In this document: positions 9,147-18,242 of the stretch, piece by piece | Layout: the number at the start of each line of letters is the position of its first letter | Numbering within the stretch: position 1 is the first letter of the stretch | Assembly (NCBI RefSeq): GCF_005796105.1 | Contig: NZ_VAUO01000007.1 | Span: 186,001-250,000, forward strand | Source of the DNA: Pseudomonas mosselii | GTDB lineage: Bacteria; Pseudomonadota; Gammaproteobacteria; Pseudomonadales; Pseudomonadaceae | Length of the DNA: 64,000 nucleotides | Direction: 5' to 3' | Notes under the pieces: model-generated | What the model was told of the DNA's origin: nothing | Database searches by the model: none | What the model saw: the letters and a program-made list of their open reading frames with translations, nothing else | Program-made: the position numbers and the translations under genes

Positions 9147-9297
9147 CCTCACTTTATCGAGCCCTAGTGGGCGTCAAAGTTGATGCGGGATATTTCACTT
9201 TGACGTAGCGGCAGGGCGGTTCTAGCATTCCAGTCGCGAAGGCTCTCCAGTAAAGCTGAAGACCGCAGGCCAAGGACTCGTAACCCGAAGCCTGCAT
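9147..9297. other. Structured island between two convergent operons; possible small ORF or RNA
   Basis: A 150-base stretch between the hemW and trmB terminators. It contains a perfect 9-bp inverted repeat, CGTCAAAGT (9172-9180) and ACTTTGACG (9197-9205), separated by 16 bases. On the minus strand a 47-codon frame runs from ATG 9297 to 9154; its start lies directly after the trmB terminator T-run, with AGGGCGG as a possible ribosome site inside the hairpin. I cannot tell whether this is a small protein gene, an RNA, or an operator-like remnant. Confidence 0.35.
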
Positions 9298-9325
9298 AAA
9301 AAACCGCCCTTTCAGGCGGTTTTTT
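9298..9325. terminator. Bidirectional intrinsic terminator (trmB side)
   Basis: AAAAAACCGCC (9298-9308) pairs with GGCGGTTTTTT (9315-9325) around a 6-base loop. It has U-runs on both strands and sits 39 bases past the trmB stop, so it should end the leftward thiS-thiG-trmB transcript and any rightward read-through. Confidence 0.85.
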
Positions 9326-9364
9326 TCGCCCGCAGTTTCGCAGGCCCGGCAAACGAGAGCGGTC

Positions 9365-10087
9365 TTAGTCCACCTTCTCAAACTTCAGGTCCCATACGCC
9401 ATGCCCAAGGCGCTCGCCACGGCGTTCGAACTTAGTGATCGGGCGCTCTTGCGGACGTGGCACATAGGCGCCATCTGCCGCCTGATTGCGGTAGCCCGGG
9501 GCCACCTTCATCACTTCCAGCATGTGCTCGGCATACGGCTCCCAGTCGGTGGCCATGTGGAACACGCCGCCAACCTTGAGCTTGCTGCGCACCAGTTCGG
9601 CGAACGCCGGCTGGACGATACGGCGCTTATGGTGACGCGCCTTGTGCCAAGGATCAGGGAAGAACAGCATCAGCCGATCAAGGCTGTTGTCGGCCACGCA
9701 GCGGTTGAGCACTTCGATGGCGTCACAGTCGTACACTCGCAGGTTCTGCAGCCCCTGGGTGAGCACACCATTGAGCAGTGCGCCGACACCAGGGCGGTGC
9801 ACTTCCACACCGATGAAGTCCAGCTCAGGCGAGGCCGCCGCCATTTCCAGCAGCGAGTGCCCCATGCCAAAGCCAATTTCAAGAGTGCGCGGCGCCGAAC
9901 GACCGAACACCTGGTCGTAGTCGACTGGGCTGTCGGCCAGTGGCAGGATGAACAGCGGGCCGCCCTGCTCCAGGCCGCGCTGCTGGCCTTCGGTCATGCG
10001 CCCGGCACGCATGACGAAACTCTTGATGCGGCGGTGCGGGCGCTCTTCGCCGTCGGCGGTGATCGGCGTTTCTTGCGATTCAGTCAT
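9365..10087 (-). CDS. trmB: tRNA (guanine-N7)-methyltransferase
   Basis: A 240-residue SAM-dependent enzyme that makes m7G46 in the variable loop of tRNA. The SAM motif [12 protein letters not shown] lies at about residues 69-80, preceded by a basic N-terminal tail typical of the family. [14 protein letters not shown], the TrmB signature that binds tRNA and helps catalysis, is present, as is [10 protein letters not shown]; the C-terminal [17 protein letters not shown] closes the protein. It starts 9 bases after thiG and is the last gene of this leftward operon. Confidence 0.96.
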   Translation of the reverse strand: MTESQETPITADGEERPHRRIKSFVMRAGRMTEGQQRGLEQGGPLFILPLADSPVDYDQVFGRSAPRTLEIGFGMGHSLLEMAAASPELDFIGVEVHRPGVGALLNGVLTQGLQNLRVYDCDAIEVLNRCVADNSLDRLMLFFPDPWHKARHHKRRIVQPAFAELVRSKLKVGGVFHMATDWEPYAEHMLEVMKVAPGYRNQAADGAYVPRPQERPITKFERRGERLGHGVWDLKFEKVD

Positions 10088-10096
10088 CGGGGGCTC

Positions 10097-10909
10097 TTAC
10101 TTGATCAGACCTTCCAGCGGCGAAGACGCGCTGGCATAGAGTTTCTTCGGCATACGCCCGGCGAGGTACGCCATGCGGCCGGCGAGAATCGCGTGCTTCA
10201 TGGCCTCGGCCATCAGCACCGGTTGCTGTGCATGGGCGATCGCCGAGTTCATCAGCACCGCTTCGCAGCCCATCTCCATGGCGATGGTCGCATCGGAGGC
10301 GGTACCCACGCCGGCATCGACCAGCACCGGAACTTTCGATTCTTCAAGGATGATCTGCAGGTTATACGGGTTGCAGATCCCGAGGCCCGTGCCGATCAGG
10401 CCGGCCAACGGCATCACCGCGATACAGCCAGCTTCGGCCAGCTGACGGGCGATGATCGGATCGTCGCTGGTGTAGACCATCACGTCGAAGCCATCTTTGA
10501 CCAGCACTTCGGCGGCCTTGAGGGTTTCGATCACGTTGGGGAACAGAGTTTTCTGGTCAGCCAGCACTTCCAGCTTCACCAGGGTGCGGGTTTCATGGGA
10601 CTTGTGCCCATCGAGCAGCTCACGGGCCAGGCGACAGGTACGTACCGCCTCAACGGCATCGAAGCAACCTGCGGTGTTCGGCAGGATGGTGTACTTGTCG
10701 GGCGAGAGCACATCGAGCAGGTTCGGCTCGCCCGCATTCTGACCGAGGTTGGTACGGCGCACGGCGACGGTGACGATCTCGGCACCCGAAGCCTCGGTGG
10801 CCAGACGAGTTTCTTCCATGTCACGGTATTTACCGGTGCCCACCAGCAGACGCGACTGGAAAGTGCGCCCGGCCAGGACGAAAGGCTTGTCGCTGCGAAC
10901 GTTGCTCAT
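10097..10909 (-). CDS. thiG: Thiazole synthase ThiG
   Basis: A 270-residue TIM-barrel enzyme that forms the thiazole phosphate ring of thiamine from deoxyxylulose phosphate, dehydroglycine and ThiS thiocarboxylate. The Schiff-base lysine is Lys112 in [13 protein letters not shown] near the start and the C-terminal phosphate-binding stretch [13 protein letters not shown] are conserved. I start at ATG 10909, which has AGAGGAA upstream; the frame is open for 19 more codons, but those lack family similarity and overlap the thiS end. Encoded 53 bases after thiS. Confidence 0.96.
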   Translation of the reverse strand: MSNVRSDKPFVLAGRTFQSRLLVGTGKYRDMEETRLATEASGAEIVTVAVRRTNLGQNAGEPNLLDVLSPDKYTILPNTAGCFDAVEAVRTCRLARELLDGHKSHETRTLVKLEVLADQKTLFPNVIETLKAAEVLVKDGFDVMVYTSDDPIIARQLAEAGCIAVMPLAGLIGTGLGICNPYNLQIILEESKVPVLVDAGVGTASDATIAMEMGCEAVLMNSAIAHAQQPVLMAEAMKHAILAGRMAYLAGRMPKKLYASASSPLEGLIK

Positions 10910-10962
10910 CGATGTTCCTCTGGAAAGGTTACGGGGCTTGCGGGGGACTTGCCGGGGCGCGC

Positions 10963-11163
10963 TCAACCGCCGCCAATGGCGTGGACCACTTCGACCTGGT
11001 CGCCTTCGCGCAACGGCGTGCTCTCGTGCTGGCTACGCGGCACGATGTCCAGATTCAGTTCCACCGCCACGCGGCGACCAGCCAGCTCAAGCCGGGCCAG
11101 CAAGGCCGCGACGCTTTCGCCCGCAGGCAGCTCGTAAGGTTCACCGTTCAGTTGAATGCGCAT
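10963..11163 (-). CDS. thiS: Sulfur carrier protein ThiS
   Basis: A 66-residue ubiquitin-fold protein that carries sulfur as a C-terminal thiocarboxylate to ThiG. It starts [13 protein letters not shown], the standard N-terminus, and ends VHAIGGG; the terminal glycines are the site of adenylation and thiocarboxylation. An upstream ATG at 11178 would add five residues; neither start has a strong ribosome site, and I prefer 11163 because family members begin here. It leads the leftward thiS-thiG-trmB unit. I saw no TPP riboswitch upstream. Confidence 0.88.
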   Translation of the reverse strand: MRIQLNGEPYELPAGESVAALLARLELAGRRVAVELNLDIVPRSQHESTPLREGDQVEVVHAIGGG

Positions 11164-11266
11164 GCGCACGGCCACCATTGTTCTTTGGGGGCCCGCATTC
11201 TAGCCCCGATCCGCCTTGCAACCCAAGGGCGATCCACGCCATTAGTCGCGATTGTGGACCGCTAAG

Positions 11267-11638
11267 TCAGCCCAGCCGCCAGGCGGCCAGGCCCAAGCAC
11301 AACCAGCCCGCGAGAAAACACAGGCCGCCCAGGGGCGTGATGATGCCCAGCTTGCTGATGCCGGTGAGCGTAAGCAGGTACAGGCTGCCCGAGAACAGCA
11401 GAATGCCCACGGCGAACAGCCCGCCGGCCCAACCGACCAGCCGACCGGGCAAATGCGCGGCGAGTACGGCCACCCCGAAGATGGCCAGGGCGTGCACCAG
11501 TTGGTAGGTGACGCCGGTATGGAAGATCGCCAGGTAGTCGGCCGTCAGACGGTTTTTCAAGCCATGGGCAGCGAACGCGCCCAGGGCCACACCGGTAAAG
11601 CCGAAGAACGCGGCAAGCATCAGGAAGCTACGAAGCAT
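11267..11638 (-). CDS. DUF423 family membrane protein
   Basis: A 123-residue protein with four hydrophobic helices. The first contains GFTGVALGAFAAHGLK, the hallmark of DUF423 (YgdD-like) proteins; the GAFAAHGL core and a late GG pattern (ITPLGGLCFLAGW) recur across the family. The function is unknown. ATG 11638 follows GGAG by 8 bases. It is divergent from mtgA, and the 64 bases between the two starts hold a TATAAT box. Confidence 0.85.
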   Translation of the reverse strand: MLRSFLMLAAFFGFTGVALGAFAAHGLKNRLTADYLAIFHTGVTYQLVHALAIFGVAVLAAHLPGRLVGWAGGLFAVGILLFSGSLYLLTLTGISKLGIITPLGGLCFLAGWLCLGLAAWRLG

Positions 11639-11663
11639 GGGACGACTCCTCGAGAGGGGTCTG

Positions 11664-11669
11664 TATAAT
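11664..11669 (+). promoter_or_regulatory. Candidate -10 box for mtgA
   Basis: A perfect TATAAT, 34 bases upstream of the mtgA ATG at 11703. The preceding bases do not give a good -35 at 17-bp spacing, so the call rests on the -10 alone. The same short gap must also hold the leftward DUF423 promoter. Confidence 0.35.
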
Positions 11670-11702
11670 GGCCCGTTCCATCCGTCGGGCCAAGCCATCA
11701 CC

Positions 11703-12413
11703 ATGCTGTCATCTATCCTGCGTCGCTTAACCCGCGCCCTGCTCTGGTTCGCTGCCGGCAGCATTGCCGTGGTCCTGGTGCTACGCTGGGTGCCGCCGCC
11801 GGGCACGGCCTTGATGGTCGAGCGCAAGGTTCAATCATGGGTCAGCGGCGAGCCAATCGACCTGCAACGCGACTGGACCCCGTGGGATGCTATCTCCGAC
11901 GAATTGAAAGTGGCGGTGATCGCCGGCGAAGACCAGAAATTCGCCAGCCACTGGGGGTTCGATATTCCTGCGATCCAGGCGGCGCTGGCCTACAACGAGC
12001 GTGGCGGGAAGATTCGCGGCGCCAGCACGCTGACCCAACAAGTGGCCAAGAACCTGTTCCTGTGGTCGGGCCGCAGTTGGCTGCGCAAAGGACTGGAGGC
12101 TTGGTTTACGGCCTTGCTGGAACTGCTCTGGTCCAAAGAGCGGATACTTGAGGTCTACCTCAATAGCGCCGAATGGGGCAAAGGTGTGTTCGGCGCCCAA
12201 GCAGCGGCACGTTATCACTTTGGTGTGGATGCCAGCCGCCTGACACGCCAGCAGGCCGCCCAACTGGCGGCGGTGCTGCCCAGCCCGATCAAGTGGAGCG
12301 CAAGCCGGCCTAGTGCGTACGTGGCCAGCCGCGCAGGCTGGATCCGGCGGCAGATGAGCCAGTTGGGTGGGCCGAGCTACCTGATGCAATTGGACACCTC
12401 GCGCAGGCCCTAG
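11703..12413 (+). CDS. mtgA: Monofunctional peptidoglycan transglycosylase MtgA
   Basis: A 236-residue inner-membrane glycosyltransferase (GT51) that polymerises lipid II into glycan strands. One N-terminal transmembrane helix (about 12-30) is followed by the GT51 domain with catalytic Glu76 in GEDQKF and the HWGFD element, GASTLTQQVAKN (motif 2), RKGLEAWFT and KERILEVYLN with a second acidic residue. It has no transpeptidase domain, which separates it from class A PBPs. ATG 11703 is preferred because earlier frame sequence overlaps the divergent DUF423 start. Confidence 0.94.
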   Translation: MLSSILRRLTRALLWFAAGSIAVVLVLRWVPPPGTALMVERKVQSWVSGEPIDLQRDWTPWDAISDELKVAVIAGEDQKFASHWGFDIPAIQAALAYNERGGKIRGASTLTQQVAKNLFLWSGRSWLRKGLEAWFTALLELLWSKERILEVYLNSAEWGKGVFGAQAAARYHFGVDASRLTRQQAAQLAAVLPSPIKWSASRPSAYVASRAGWIRRQMSQLGGPSYLMQLDTSRRP

Positions 12414-12477
12414 GCTGGGATGCATAACACCGCTGAACCGGTGCGAGCCGGCCAACGCCTTAGCCCTCCAGCAACAC

Positions 12478-12512
12478 AAAAGCCGCCGTCTCTTGCGAGA
12501 ACAGCGGCTTTT
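12478..12512. terminator. Bidirectional terminator between mtgA and rpoH
   Basis: AAAAGCCGC (12478-12486) pairs with GCGGCTTTT (12504-12512); an inner stem TCTC/GAGA closes a TTGC loop. U-runs occur on both strands, so it serves both the rightward mtgA and the leftward rpoH transcripts. Confidence 0.85.
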
Positions 12513-12535
12513 TTGTTCCAGCCAGGCGGGGTCGA

Positions 12536-13390
12536 TCAGATCGTGATCAGCGCCTTGACCTTGTTCATCGCGTTTTTCTCAAGCTGGCGAATACGCTCGG
12601 CAGAAACGCTGTATTTCTCGGCCAACTCGTGCAACGTCGCCTTCTCTTCAGCCAACCAGCGCTGGTAAAGAATGTCGCGGCTGCGCTCATCCAGACCTTG
12701 CAGGGCTTCATGCAGGTTGCTGGTGGAGTTGTCGCTCCAATCAGCATCTTCCAACTGCAGCGCCGGGTCGTAACGGTGGTCCTCCAGGTAGTGCGCAGGA
12801 GACTGGAAGGCACTGTCGTCGTCCGCTTCGGCGGCCGGGTCAAAGGCCATGTCCTGGCCACTCAGGCGGCTTTCCATCTCACGCACTTCGCGGGGCTCCA
12901 CGCCCAGGCTTTCCGCCACACGATGCACTTCGTCGTTGTTCAGCCAGGCCAGACGCTTCTTCTGGCTGCGCAGGTTGAAGAACAGCTTGCGCTGGGCCTT
13001 GGTGGTCGCCACCTTGACGATGCGCCAGTTGCGCAGAATAAATTCGTGGATCTCGGCCTTGATCCAGTGCACCGCGAAGGACACCAGACGCACACCCATT
13101 TCCGGGTTGAAACGTTTGACCGCCTTCATCAGGCCAACGTTGCCTTCCTGGATCAGGTCGGCCTGAGCCAGCCCGTAACCCGCATAGCTACGGGCGATGT
13201 GTACGACAAAACGCAGGTGAGCCATCACCATTTGCCGAGCGGCTTCAAGGTCCTGCTCGTAATAGAGACGCTCGGCCAGATCACGCTCCTGCTCGGGCGA
13301 CAGCAACGGAATGCTGTTGACCGTGTGCACATAGGCTTCCAGGTTTGCACCGGGAACCAGGGCATAGGCAGGCTGCAACGATGTGGTCAT
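12536..13390 (-). CDS. rpoH: RNA polymerase heat-shock sigma factor RpoH (sigma-32)
   Basis: A 284-residue sigma-70 family factor directing heat-shock genes. Region 2 contains [32 protein letters not shown] core-binding sequence and the -10 recognition helix; the RpoH box is seen as QRKLFFNLR at about residues 133-141, which marks it as sigma-32 and not RpoS or RpoD. Region 4 ends with [21 protein letters not shown], the -35-reading helix-turn-helix. It follows the leftward ftsY-ftsE-ftsX genes after 108 bases, the usual order in gammaproteobacteria, and has a candidate AlgU promoter upstream. Confidence 0.97.
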   Translation of the reverse strand: MTTSLQPAYALVPGANLEAYVHTVNSIPLLSPEQERDLAERLYYEQDLEAARQMVMAHLRFVVHIARSYAGYGLAQADLIQEGNVGLMKAVKRFNPEMGVRLVSFAVHWIKAEIHEFILRNWRIVKVATTKAQRKLFFNLRSQKKRLAWLNNDEVHRVAESLGVEPREVREMESRLSGQDMAFDPAAEADDDSAFQSPAHYLEDHRYDPALQLEDADWSDNSTSNLHEALQGLDERSRDILYQRWLAEEKATLHELAEKYSVSAERIRQLEKNAMNKVKALITI

Positions 13391-13437
13391 TCAAGTACCT
13401 CCGGCTTACAGACTCGTGCCTTGTGGGCACTGCCAAC

Positions 13438-13464
13438 ATAGACCCGGAACCGTGAATTAAGTTC
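13438..13464 (-). promoter_or_regulatory. Candidate AlgU (sigma-E type) promoter for rpoH
   Basis: On the minus strand GAACTT (13464-13459) is followed by 16 bases and TCTAT (13442-13438). The -35 matches the AlgU/RpoE consensus GAACTT, and the -10 partly matches TCTGA/TCAAA. rpoH is a known AlgU target in P. aeruginosa, so the placement 48 bases upstream of the start is sensible. Not proven. Confidence 0.4.
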
Positions 13465-13498
13465 CTGCATGAAAAAAGTCAATGCTGGCAAAAAAACA

Positions 13499-14527
13499 TT
13501 ATCGCGGGGCCAGCTCGTTCAGGTGGCGAGCCACTGCGATCCATGCACCGATATACCCCAACAACACCGCCCCGATCAAGAGCGACAGACCATCGGAGCC
13601 CGGCACCCCGCCCAAGGCGAAGTCGCTGCCATACAGCCCCGAAAGCCCGATTACCGCGTCGTTGAGCCAGTTCAGGCCGAACGCGAGAATGCCCCATGCC
13701 AAAATGCCAGCCCCCAGACCATACAGGGCGCCCATGTAAAGGAATGGCCTGCGCACATAGCTGTCGGTGCCGCCCACCAGCTTGATCACTTCGATCTCGA
13801 CGCGGCGGTTCTCGATGTGCAGGCGAATGGTGTTACCAATGACCAACAGCAATGCCGAAATCAGCATCACCGCCAGACCGAACACAAAGCGGTCACCCAG
13901 CTTGAGGATCGCCGCCAGACGCTCGACCCACAGCAAGTCGAGCTGCGCCGCATCGACCTTTGGCAACTCCGCCAGGCGCTGACGCAAGGCTTCCAGGGCA
14001 GGTTTGTCGACCTCGGTCGGCGTCACCACCACCACGCCAGGCAGCGGATTGTCCGGCAGCTCGCGCAACGCCTCACCCAGGCCAGATTGCTGCTGGAATG
14101 CTTCGAGTGCCTGCTCGCGGCTGATGTACTGAGCGTCGGCCACCCCCGGCATGCCCTTGATCTCGTCGCGCAGGGCCTGGCCATCGCGGCCACTGGCGTC
14201 GAGTTTGAGGTACAGCGAGATCTGCGCGGCGCGCTGCCAGGAGCCGCCGAGCTTCTCGACATTCTTGAGCAGCAGCGACAGGCCCATGGGCATGCTCAGC
14301 GCCACTGCCATGACCAGACAGGTGAAGAAACTGCCGATCGGTTGCTTGCCCAGGCGCCGCAAGCTGTCGGCCAGGCTGGCGCGATGGCTTTCCAGCCAGG
14401 CGTGCAGCAGGGTACGAAAATCCGGGCCATCGTCGTCGTGATCGCCGCGTTTTTTCTTTGCTGGCGCAGCTTCGGCGGCCTTGGGCGCTACGCGCTCGGA
14501 AACCTTGGGTGTACGTGTGGTGCTCAT
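13499..14527 (-). CDS. ftsX: Cell division protein FtsX
   Basis: A 342-residue ABC-type membrane component that works with FtsE at the divisome to activate peptidoglycan hydrolases through periplasmic adaptors. It has a long charged cytoplasmic N-terminus, a first transmembrane helix about 95-118, a periplasmic domain (about 120-215) and three C-terminal helices. The cytoplasmic coupling loop carries RRVEIEVIKLVGGTDSYVRRPF, which is typical of FtsX. Its start overlaps the ftsE stop by 4 bases. The N-terminus is Lys/Ala-rich and variable, as in other pseudomonads. Confidence 0.95.
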   Translation of the reverse strand: MSTTRTPKVSERVAPKAAEAAPAKKKRGDHDDDGPDFRTLLHAWLESHRASLADSLRRLGKQPIGSFFTCLVMAVALSMPMGLSLLLKNVEKLGGSWQRAAQISLYLKLDASGRDGQALRDEIKGMPGVADAQYISREQALEAFQQQSGLGEALRELPDNPLPGVVVVTPTEVDKPALEALRQRLAELPKVDAAQLDLLWVERLAAILKLGDRFVFGLAVMLISALLLVIGNTIRLHIENRRVEIEVIKLVGGTDSYVRRPFLYMGALYGLGAGILAWGILAFGLNWLNDAVIGLSGLYGSDFALGGVPGSDGLSLLIGAVLLGYIGAWIAVARHLNELAPR

Positions 14528-15195
14528 TGCCCGGCCTCCCCATCGCCGATCAAGCGGCCGCGTTGCAGCGTCAGCATGCGGTGGCGCATGCGCGCGATCA
14601 GCGCCAGGTCATGACTGGCGATCAATACGGTGGTACCCAGCCGGTTGATGTCCTCGAACACGCCCATGATCTCGGCAGCCAGACGCGGGTCGAGGTTACC
14701 GGTGGGTTCATCGGCCAACAGCAAGGCCGGCTGGTGCACGATGGCACGGGCGATGCCCACGCGCTGTTGCTGGCCCGTGGACAGGTCGGCCGGGAACAGC
14801 TCGCCCTTGTCGCTCAGCGATACACGCTCGAGCGCCGAGTCCACGCGCTTGGCGATTTCGGCCTTGGACAGGCCGAGAATCTGCAACGGCAAGGCAATAT
14901 TGTTGAACACCGTGCGGTCGAACAGTAACTGGTGGTTCTGGAACACCACGCCGATCTGCCGCCGCAGGAACGGGATCTGCGCGTTGCTGATCTGACCCAG
15001 GTCCTGGCCTGCCAGCAGCAACTTGCCGCTGGTCGGACGTTCCATGGCCAGCAGCAGGCGCAACAGGGTGCTCTTGCCGGCACCCGAGTGACCGGTGACG
15101 AACAGGAACTCGCCACGGCGCGCTCGGAAACTCAGCTCGTGCAGGCCGACGTGCCCGTTGGGGTAACGCTTGGCGACCTGTTCGAATCGGATCAT
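14524..15195 (-). CDS. ftsE: Cell division ATP-binding protein FtsE
   Basis: A 223-residue ABC ATPase that drives FtsX. It shows Walker A GHSGAGKS (residues 35-42), the Q-loop in VVFQNHQLL, the signature LSTGQQQRVGIARA and Walker B LLLADEPTGNLD, followed by the switch histidine in IASHDL. Both ends overlap neighbours by 4 bases (ftsY upstream, ftsX downstream), so the three genes are translationally coupled. Length and motifs are standard. Confidence 0.97.
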   Translation of the reverse strand: MIRFEQVAKRYPNGHVGLHELSFRARRGEFLFVTGHSGAGKSTLLRLLLAMERPTSGKLLLAGQDLGQISNAQIPFLRRQIGVVFQNHQLLFDRTVFNNIALPLQILGLSKAEIAKRVDSALERVSLSDKGELFPADLSTGQQQRVGIARAIVHQPALLLADEPTGNLDPRLAAEIMGVFEDINRLGTTVLIASHDLALIARMRHRMLTLQRGRLIGDGEAGQ

Positions 15196-16652
15196 GCAGG
15201 CTCCCGCTCGGCGAACAACGCCTTGACGAAGGGTTCGGCCTCGAAGGTGCGCAGGTCATCGATACCCTCGCCGACACCAATGAAGCGGATCGGGATATTG
15301 AACTGCTTGGCCAGGGCGAAGATCACCCCGCCCTTGGCCGTACCATCGAGCTTGGTCAAGGCAAGGCCGGTCAACTCCACGCTCTGGTTGAAATACTTGG
15401 CCTGGCTGATGGCGTTCTGGCCGGTACCGGCATCAAGCACCAGCAGTACTTCGTGGGGTGCGTCGGCATCGAGCTTGCCGATCACTCGGCGGACCTTTTT
15501 CAGCTCTTCCATCAGGTTGTCCTTGGTGTGCAGGCGACCGGCGGTATCGGCGATCAGCACATCGATGTTGCGGGCCTTGGCGGCCTGCACGGCATCGAAG
15601 ATCACCGAGGCCGAATCGGCGCCAGTGTGCTGGGCGATCACCGGGATCTGGTTGCGCTCGCCCCACACCTGCAACTGCTCCACCGCCGCCGCGCGGAAGG
15701 TGTCACCTGCGGCCAGCATGACCTTCTTGCCTTCAAGCTGAAGCTTTTTGGCCATCTTGCCGATGGTGGTGGTCTTGCCGGCGCCATTCACGCCCACCAC
15801 CAGAATCACGTAGGGCTTGCTCTGCGCCTCGATCTTCAACGGCTGCTCCACCGGGCGCAGCAGCGCGGCCAACTCATCCTGCAACGACTGGTACAGCGCA
15901 CCGGCATCGGCCAGCTGCTTGCGGGCGACCTTCTGCGTGAGGTTCTGGACGATGGCTGAGGTGGCCTCGACGCCCACGTCGGCGGTCAGCAGACGGGTCT
16001 CGATTTCATCCAGCAGGTCGTCGTCGATGGTCTTCTTGCCCAGGAACAGGCTGGCCATGCCTTCGCCGATACTGGCGCTGGTCTTCGACAGCCCCTGCTT
16101 GAGGCGCGCGAAGAAGCCCGGCTTGGCCGGCTCTACCGCGCTCGCCACAGGCACTGGTGCGACCTGCGCGGGCGCTGCGACGGGCGGTTCCTGAGCCGGC
16201 TTTGGCTCGGCCACTGGCGCGACCACCGGTTCAGGGACAGGTGCGAGCACGGCCTCAGGGGCCGAGCGCTCGGGAATCACTGGCGGGGCCTTGGGCTCCA
16301 GGTCCGGCACCAAGGCGACCGGTTCCTCGGCCACTGGCAGAACCAGATTGCTCACCGGTACGGCCGGAACCTCGGCAATCGGCGCTACCACCGGTTCAGG
16401 CGCAGGTTCAGCTGCCGGCATTGCTGGCGCTACCGGCTCGGGCGACACCTGGACCGGCGCCTCGAGCGGCGCTTGGGCCGAAGCGGGCGGCTCGACGGGA
16501 GCCTGCGGCGCAGCCTGTTCTAGGGCCTGGGCTTCAGGGGGTTGCGGCTGTTCGGCGACAGGTTGCTCCGGTTTCTTGCGAAACCAGCTGAACAGGCCTT
16601 TCTTTTCACCGGCCGGGGCCGGCGCTTTCTTGTCGTCGTTGGAACCAAACAT
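15192..16652 (-). CDS. ftsY: Signal recognition particle receptor FtsY
   Basis: A 486-residue SRP GTPase that receives ribosome-nascent chain complexes at the inner membrane. Residues 1-190 form a low-complexity Pro/Ala/Glu-rich A domain beginning with the amphipathic GLFSWFRKK membrane-targeting segment. The NG domain follows: G1 VNGAGKTT, the insertion box with LAAGDTFRAAAVEQLQVW, G3 DTAGRLHTKDNL, G4 TKLDGTAKGG and a C-terminal GVGEGIDDLRTFEAEPFV. It leads the leftward ftsY-ftsE-ftsX unit and is divergent from a peptidase gene across 234 bases. Confidence 0.97.
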   Translation of the reverse strand: MFGSNDDKKAPAPAGEKKGLFSWFRKKPEQPVAEQPQPPEAQALEQAAPQAPVEPPASAQAPLEAPVQVSPEPVAPAMPAAEPAPEPVVAPIAEVPAVPVSNLVLPVAEEPVALVPDLEPKAPPVIPERSAPEAVLAPVPEPVVAPVAEPKPAQEPPVAAPAQVAPVPVASAVEPAKPGFFARLKQGLSKTSASIGEGMASLFLGKKTIDDDLLDEIETRLLTADVGVEATSAIVQNLTQKVARKQLADAGALYQSLQDELAALLRPVEQPLKIEAQSKPYVILVVGVNGAGKTTTIGKMAKKLQLEGKKVMLAAGDTFRAAAVEQLQVWGERNQIPVIAQHTGADSASVIFDAVQAAKARNIDVLIADTAGRLHTKDNLMEELKKVRRVIGKLDADAPHEVLLVLDAGTGQNAISQAKYFNQSVELTGLALTKLDGTAKGGVIFALAKQFNIPIRFIGVGEGIDDLRTFEAEPFVKALFAEREPA

Positions 16653-16886
16653 GGAAGACGGCTATCTCAGGGTGGCGATGAGCCATTAGCGGCGCATCGG
16701 GAATTCTCACTTACGCAGAACAGACTACTGTGTAACCGGCTGGTTCATGCGCAACGTTTTGTCGTTAAGAGCCTGCAGGCCAGAACGGCGACAGGCATGG
16801 TCGCCAGGCAACCGGATCAGTATCCTAGCACCTCCTGGCCCGCCGACGCTAAACCCAAGCGGGCCGCCGAACAGGTTGAACACTGT

Positions 16887-18242
16887 ATGAATGCTCTAGC
16901 CCGCCGCGCCGCTGGCCTGTTGCTCGGCTCGTTGTGCCTGCCACTGGCGGCCTTCGCCGCCGATGTGCAACCCACCCACGAATTCATGCTCGACAACGGC
17001 CTTAAAGTGATCGTGCGCGAGGACCACCGTGCCCCGGTGGTGGTTTCGCAGATCTGGTACAAGGTCGGCTCCAGCTACGAGACGCCGGGCCAGACCGGCT
17101 TGTCCCATGCCCTTGAGCACATGATGTTCAAGGGCAGCGACAAGGTCGGCCCCGGCGAAGCCTCGCGCATCCTGCGCGACCTCGGTGCCGAGGAAAACGC
17201 GTTCACCAGCGACGACTACACCGCCTACTACCAAGTGCTGGCCCGCGACCGCCTGCCGGTGGCTTTCGAACTCGAAGCCGACCGCATGGCCAGCCTGCGC
17301 CTGCCTGCCGACGAGTTCAGTCGCGAAATCGAGGTCATCAAGGAAGAACGCCGCCTGCGCACTGATGATCAGCCCAGCGCCAAGGCTTTCGAGCTGTTCC
17401 GCGCCATGGCCTATCCGGCCAGCGGCTACCACACCCCGACCATCGGCTGGATGGCTGATCTCGAACGCATGAAAGTCGAGGAGCTGCGCCACTGGTATGA
17501 AACCTGGTACGCCCCGAACAACGCGACGCTCGTGGTGGTCGGCGATGTCACCCCCGACGAGGTGAAAACCCTGGCGCAGAAGTATTTCGGCGCTATCGCA
17601 CGACGTACCCTTGCCCCCAGCAAGCTGCCGCTGGAACTGGCCGAGCCCGGTCAGCGCCAGCTCACCCTGCACGTGCGCACGCAACTGCCGAGCCTGATCT
17701 ACGGTTTCAACGTTCCGGCCATGGCCACCGCCAAGGATCCGCGCACCGTCAATGCCCTGCGTCTGATCTCGGCGTTGCTCGACGGCGGCTACAGCGCACG
17801 CATGCCGGCACGCCTGGAGCGTGGCCAGGAGTTGGTGGCCGGGGCGTCGTCCAGCTATAACGCGTTCACCCGTGGCGACAGCCTCTTCCTGATCTCCGCC
17901 ACCCCCAACGTGCAGAAACACAAAACCCTCGTCGACGTCGAAAAAGGCGTGTGGCAGTTGCTCGACGAACTCAAGACCACCCCACCGACCGCCGAAGAGT
18001 TGGAGCGCGTGCGCGCCCAGGTCATCGCCGGCCTGGTCTACGACCGTGACTCCATCAGCAGCCAGGCCACCACCATCGGCCAGTTGGAGACCGTGGGCCT
18101 GTCGTGGAAGCTCATCGACAACGAACTTGACGACCTCAAGCGCGTCACCCCACAGGACATCCAGGATGCCGCCCGCACCTACTTCACCCGCGAACGCCTG
18201 AGCGTTGCCCACGTACTGCCCGAGGAGTCCGCTGATGAGTGA
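16887..18242 (+). CDS. Exported zinc-dependent M16 peptidase, catalytic member
   Basis: A 451-residue insulinase/pitrilysin-type peptidase. Residues 1-24 are a signal peptide ending LAAFA. The inverted zinc motif is intact as HALEH (His74, Glu77, His78) and the downstream zinc glutamate lies in EVIKEERR near residue 153. Residues near 255-440 form the second M16 domain. It is therefore an active periplasmic enzyme by sequence. The next gene overlaps by 8 bases and encodes a partner without the zinc motif, so the two likely form a heterodimer. The natural substrate is unknown to me. Confidence 0.9.
   Translation: MNALARRAAGLLLGSLCLPLAAFAADVQPTHEFMLDNGLKVIVREDHRAPVVVSQIWYKVGSSYETPGQTGLSHALEHMMFKGSDKVGPGEASRILRDLGAEENAFTSDDYTAYYQVLARDRLPVAFELEADRMASLRLPADEFSREIEVIKEERRLRTDDQPSAKAFELFRAMAYPASGYHTPTIGWMADLERMKVEELRHWYETWYAPNNATLVVVGDVTPDEVKTLAQKYFGAIARRTLAPSKLPLELAEPGQRQLTLHVRTQLPSLIYGFNVPAMATAKDPRTVNALRLISALLDGGYSARMPARLERGQELVAGASSSYNAFTRGDSLFLISATPNVQKHKTLVDVEKGVWQLLDELKTTPPTAEELERVRAQVIAGLVYDRDSISSQATTIGQLETVGLSWKLIDNELDDLKRVTPQDIQDAARTYFTRERLSVAHVLPEESADE

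Noticed and set aside
9154..9381. 75-codon frame antisense through the trmB terminator
   Set aside because: The first 28 codons run through the trmB 3' end and the terminator stem. Only the inner 47-codon part is kept as a possibility, in the structured-island entry.
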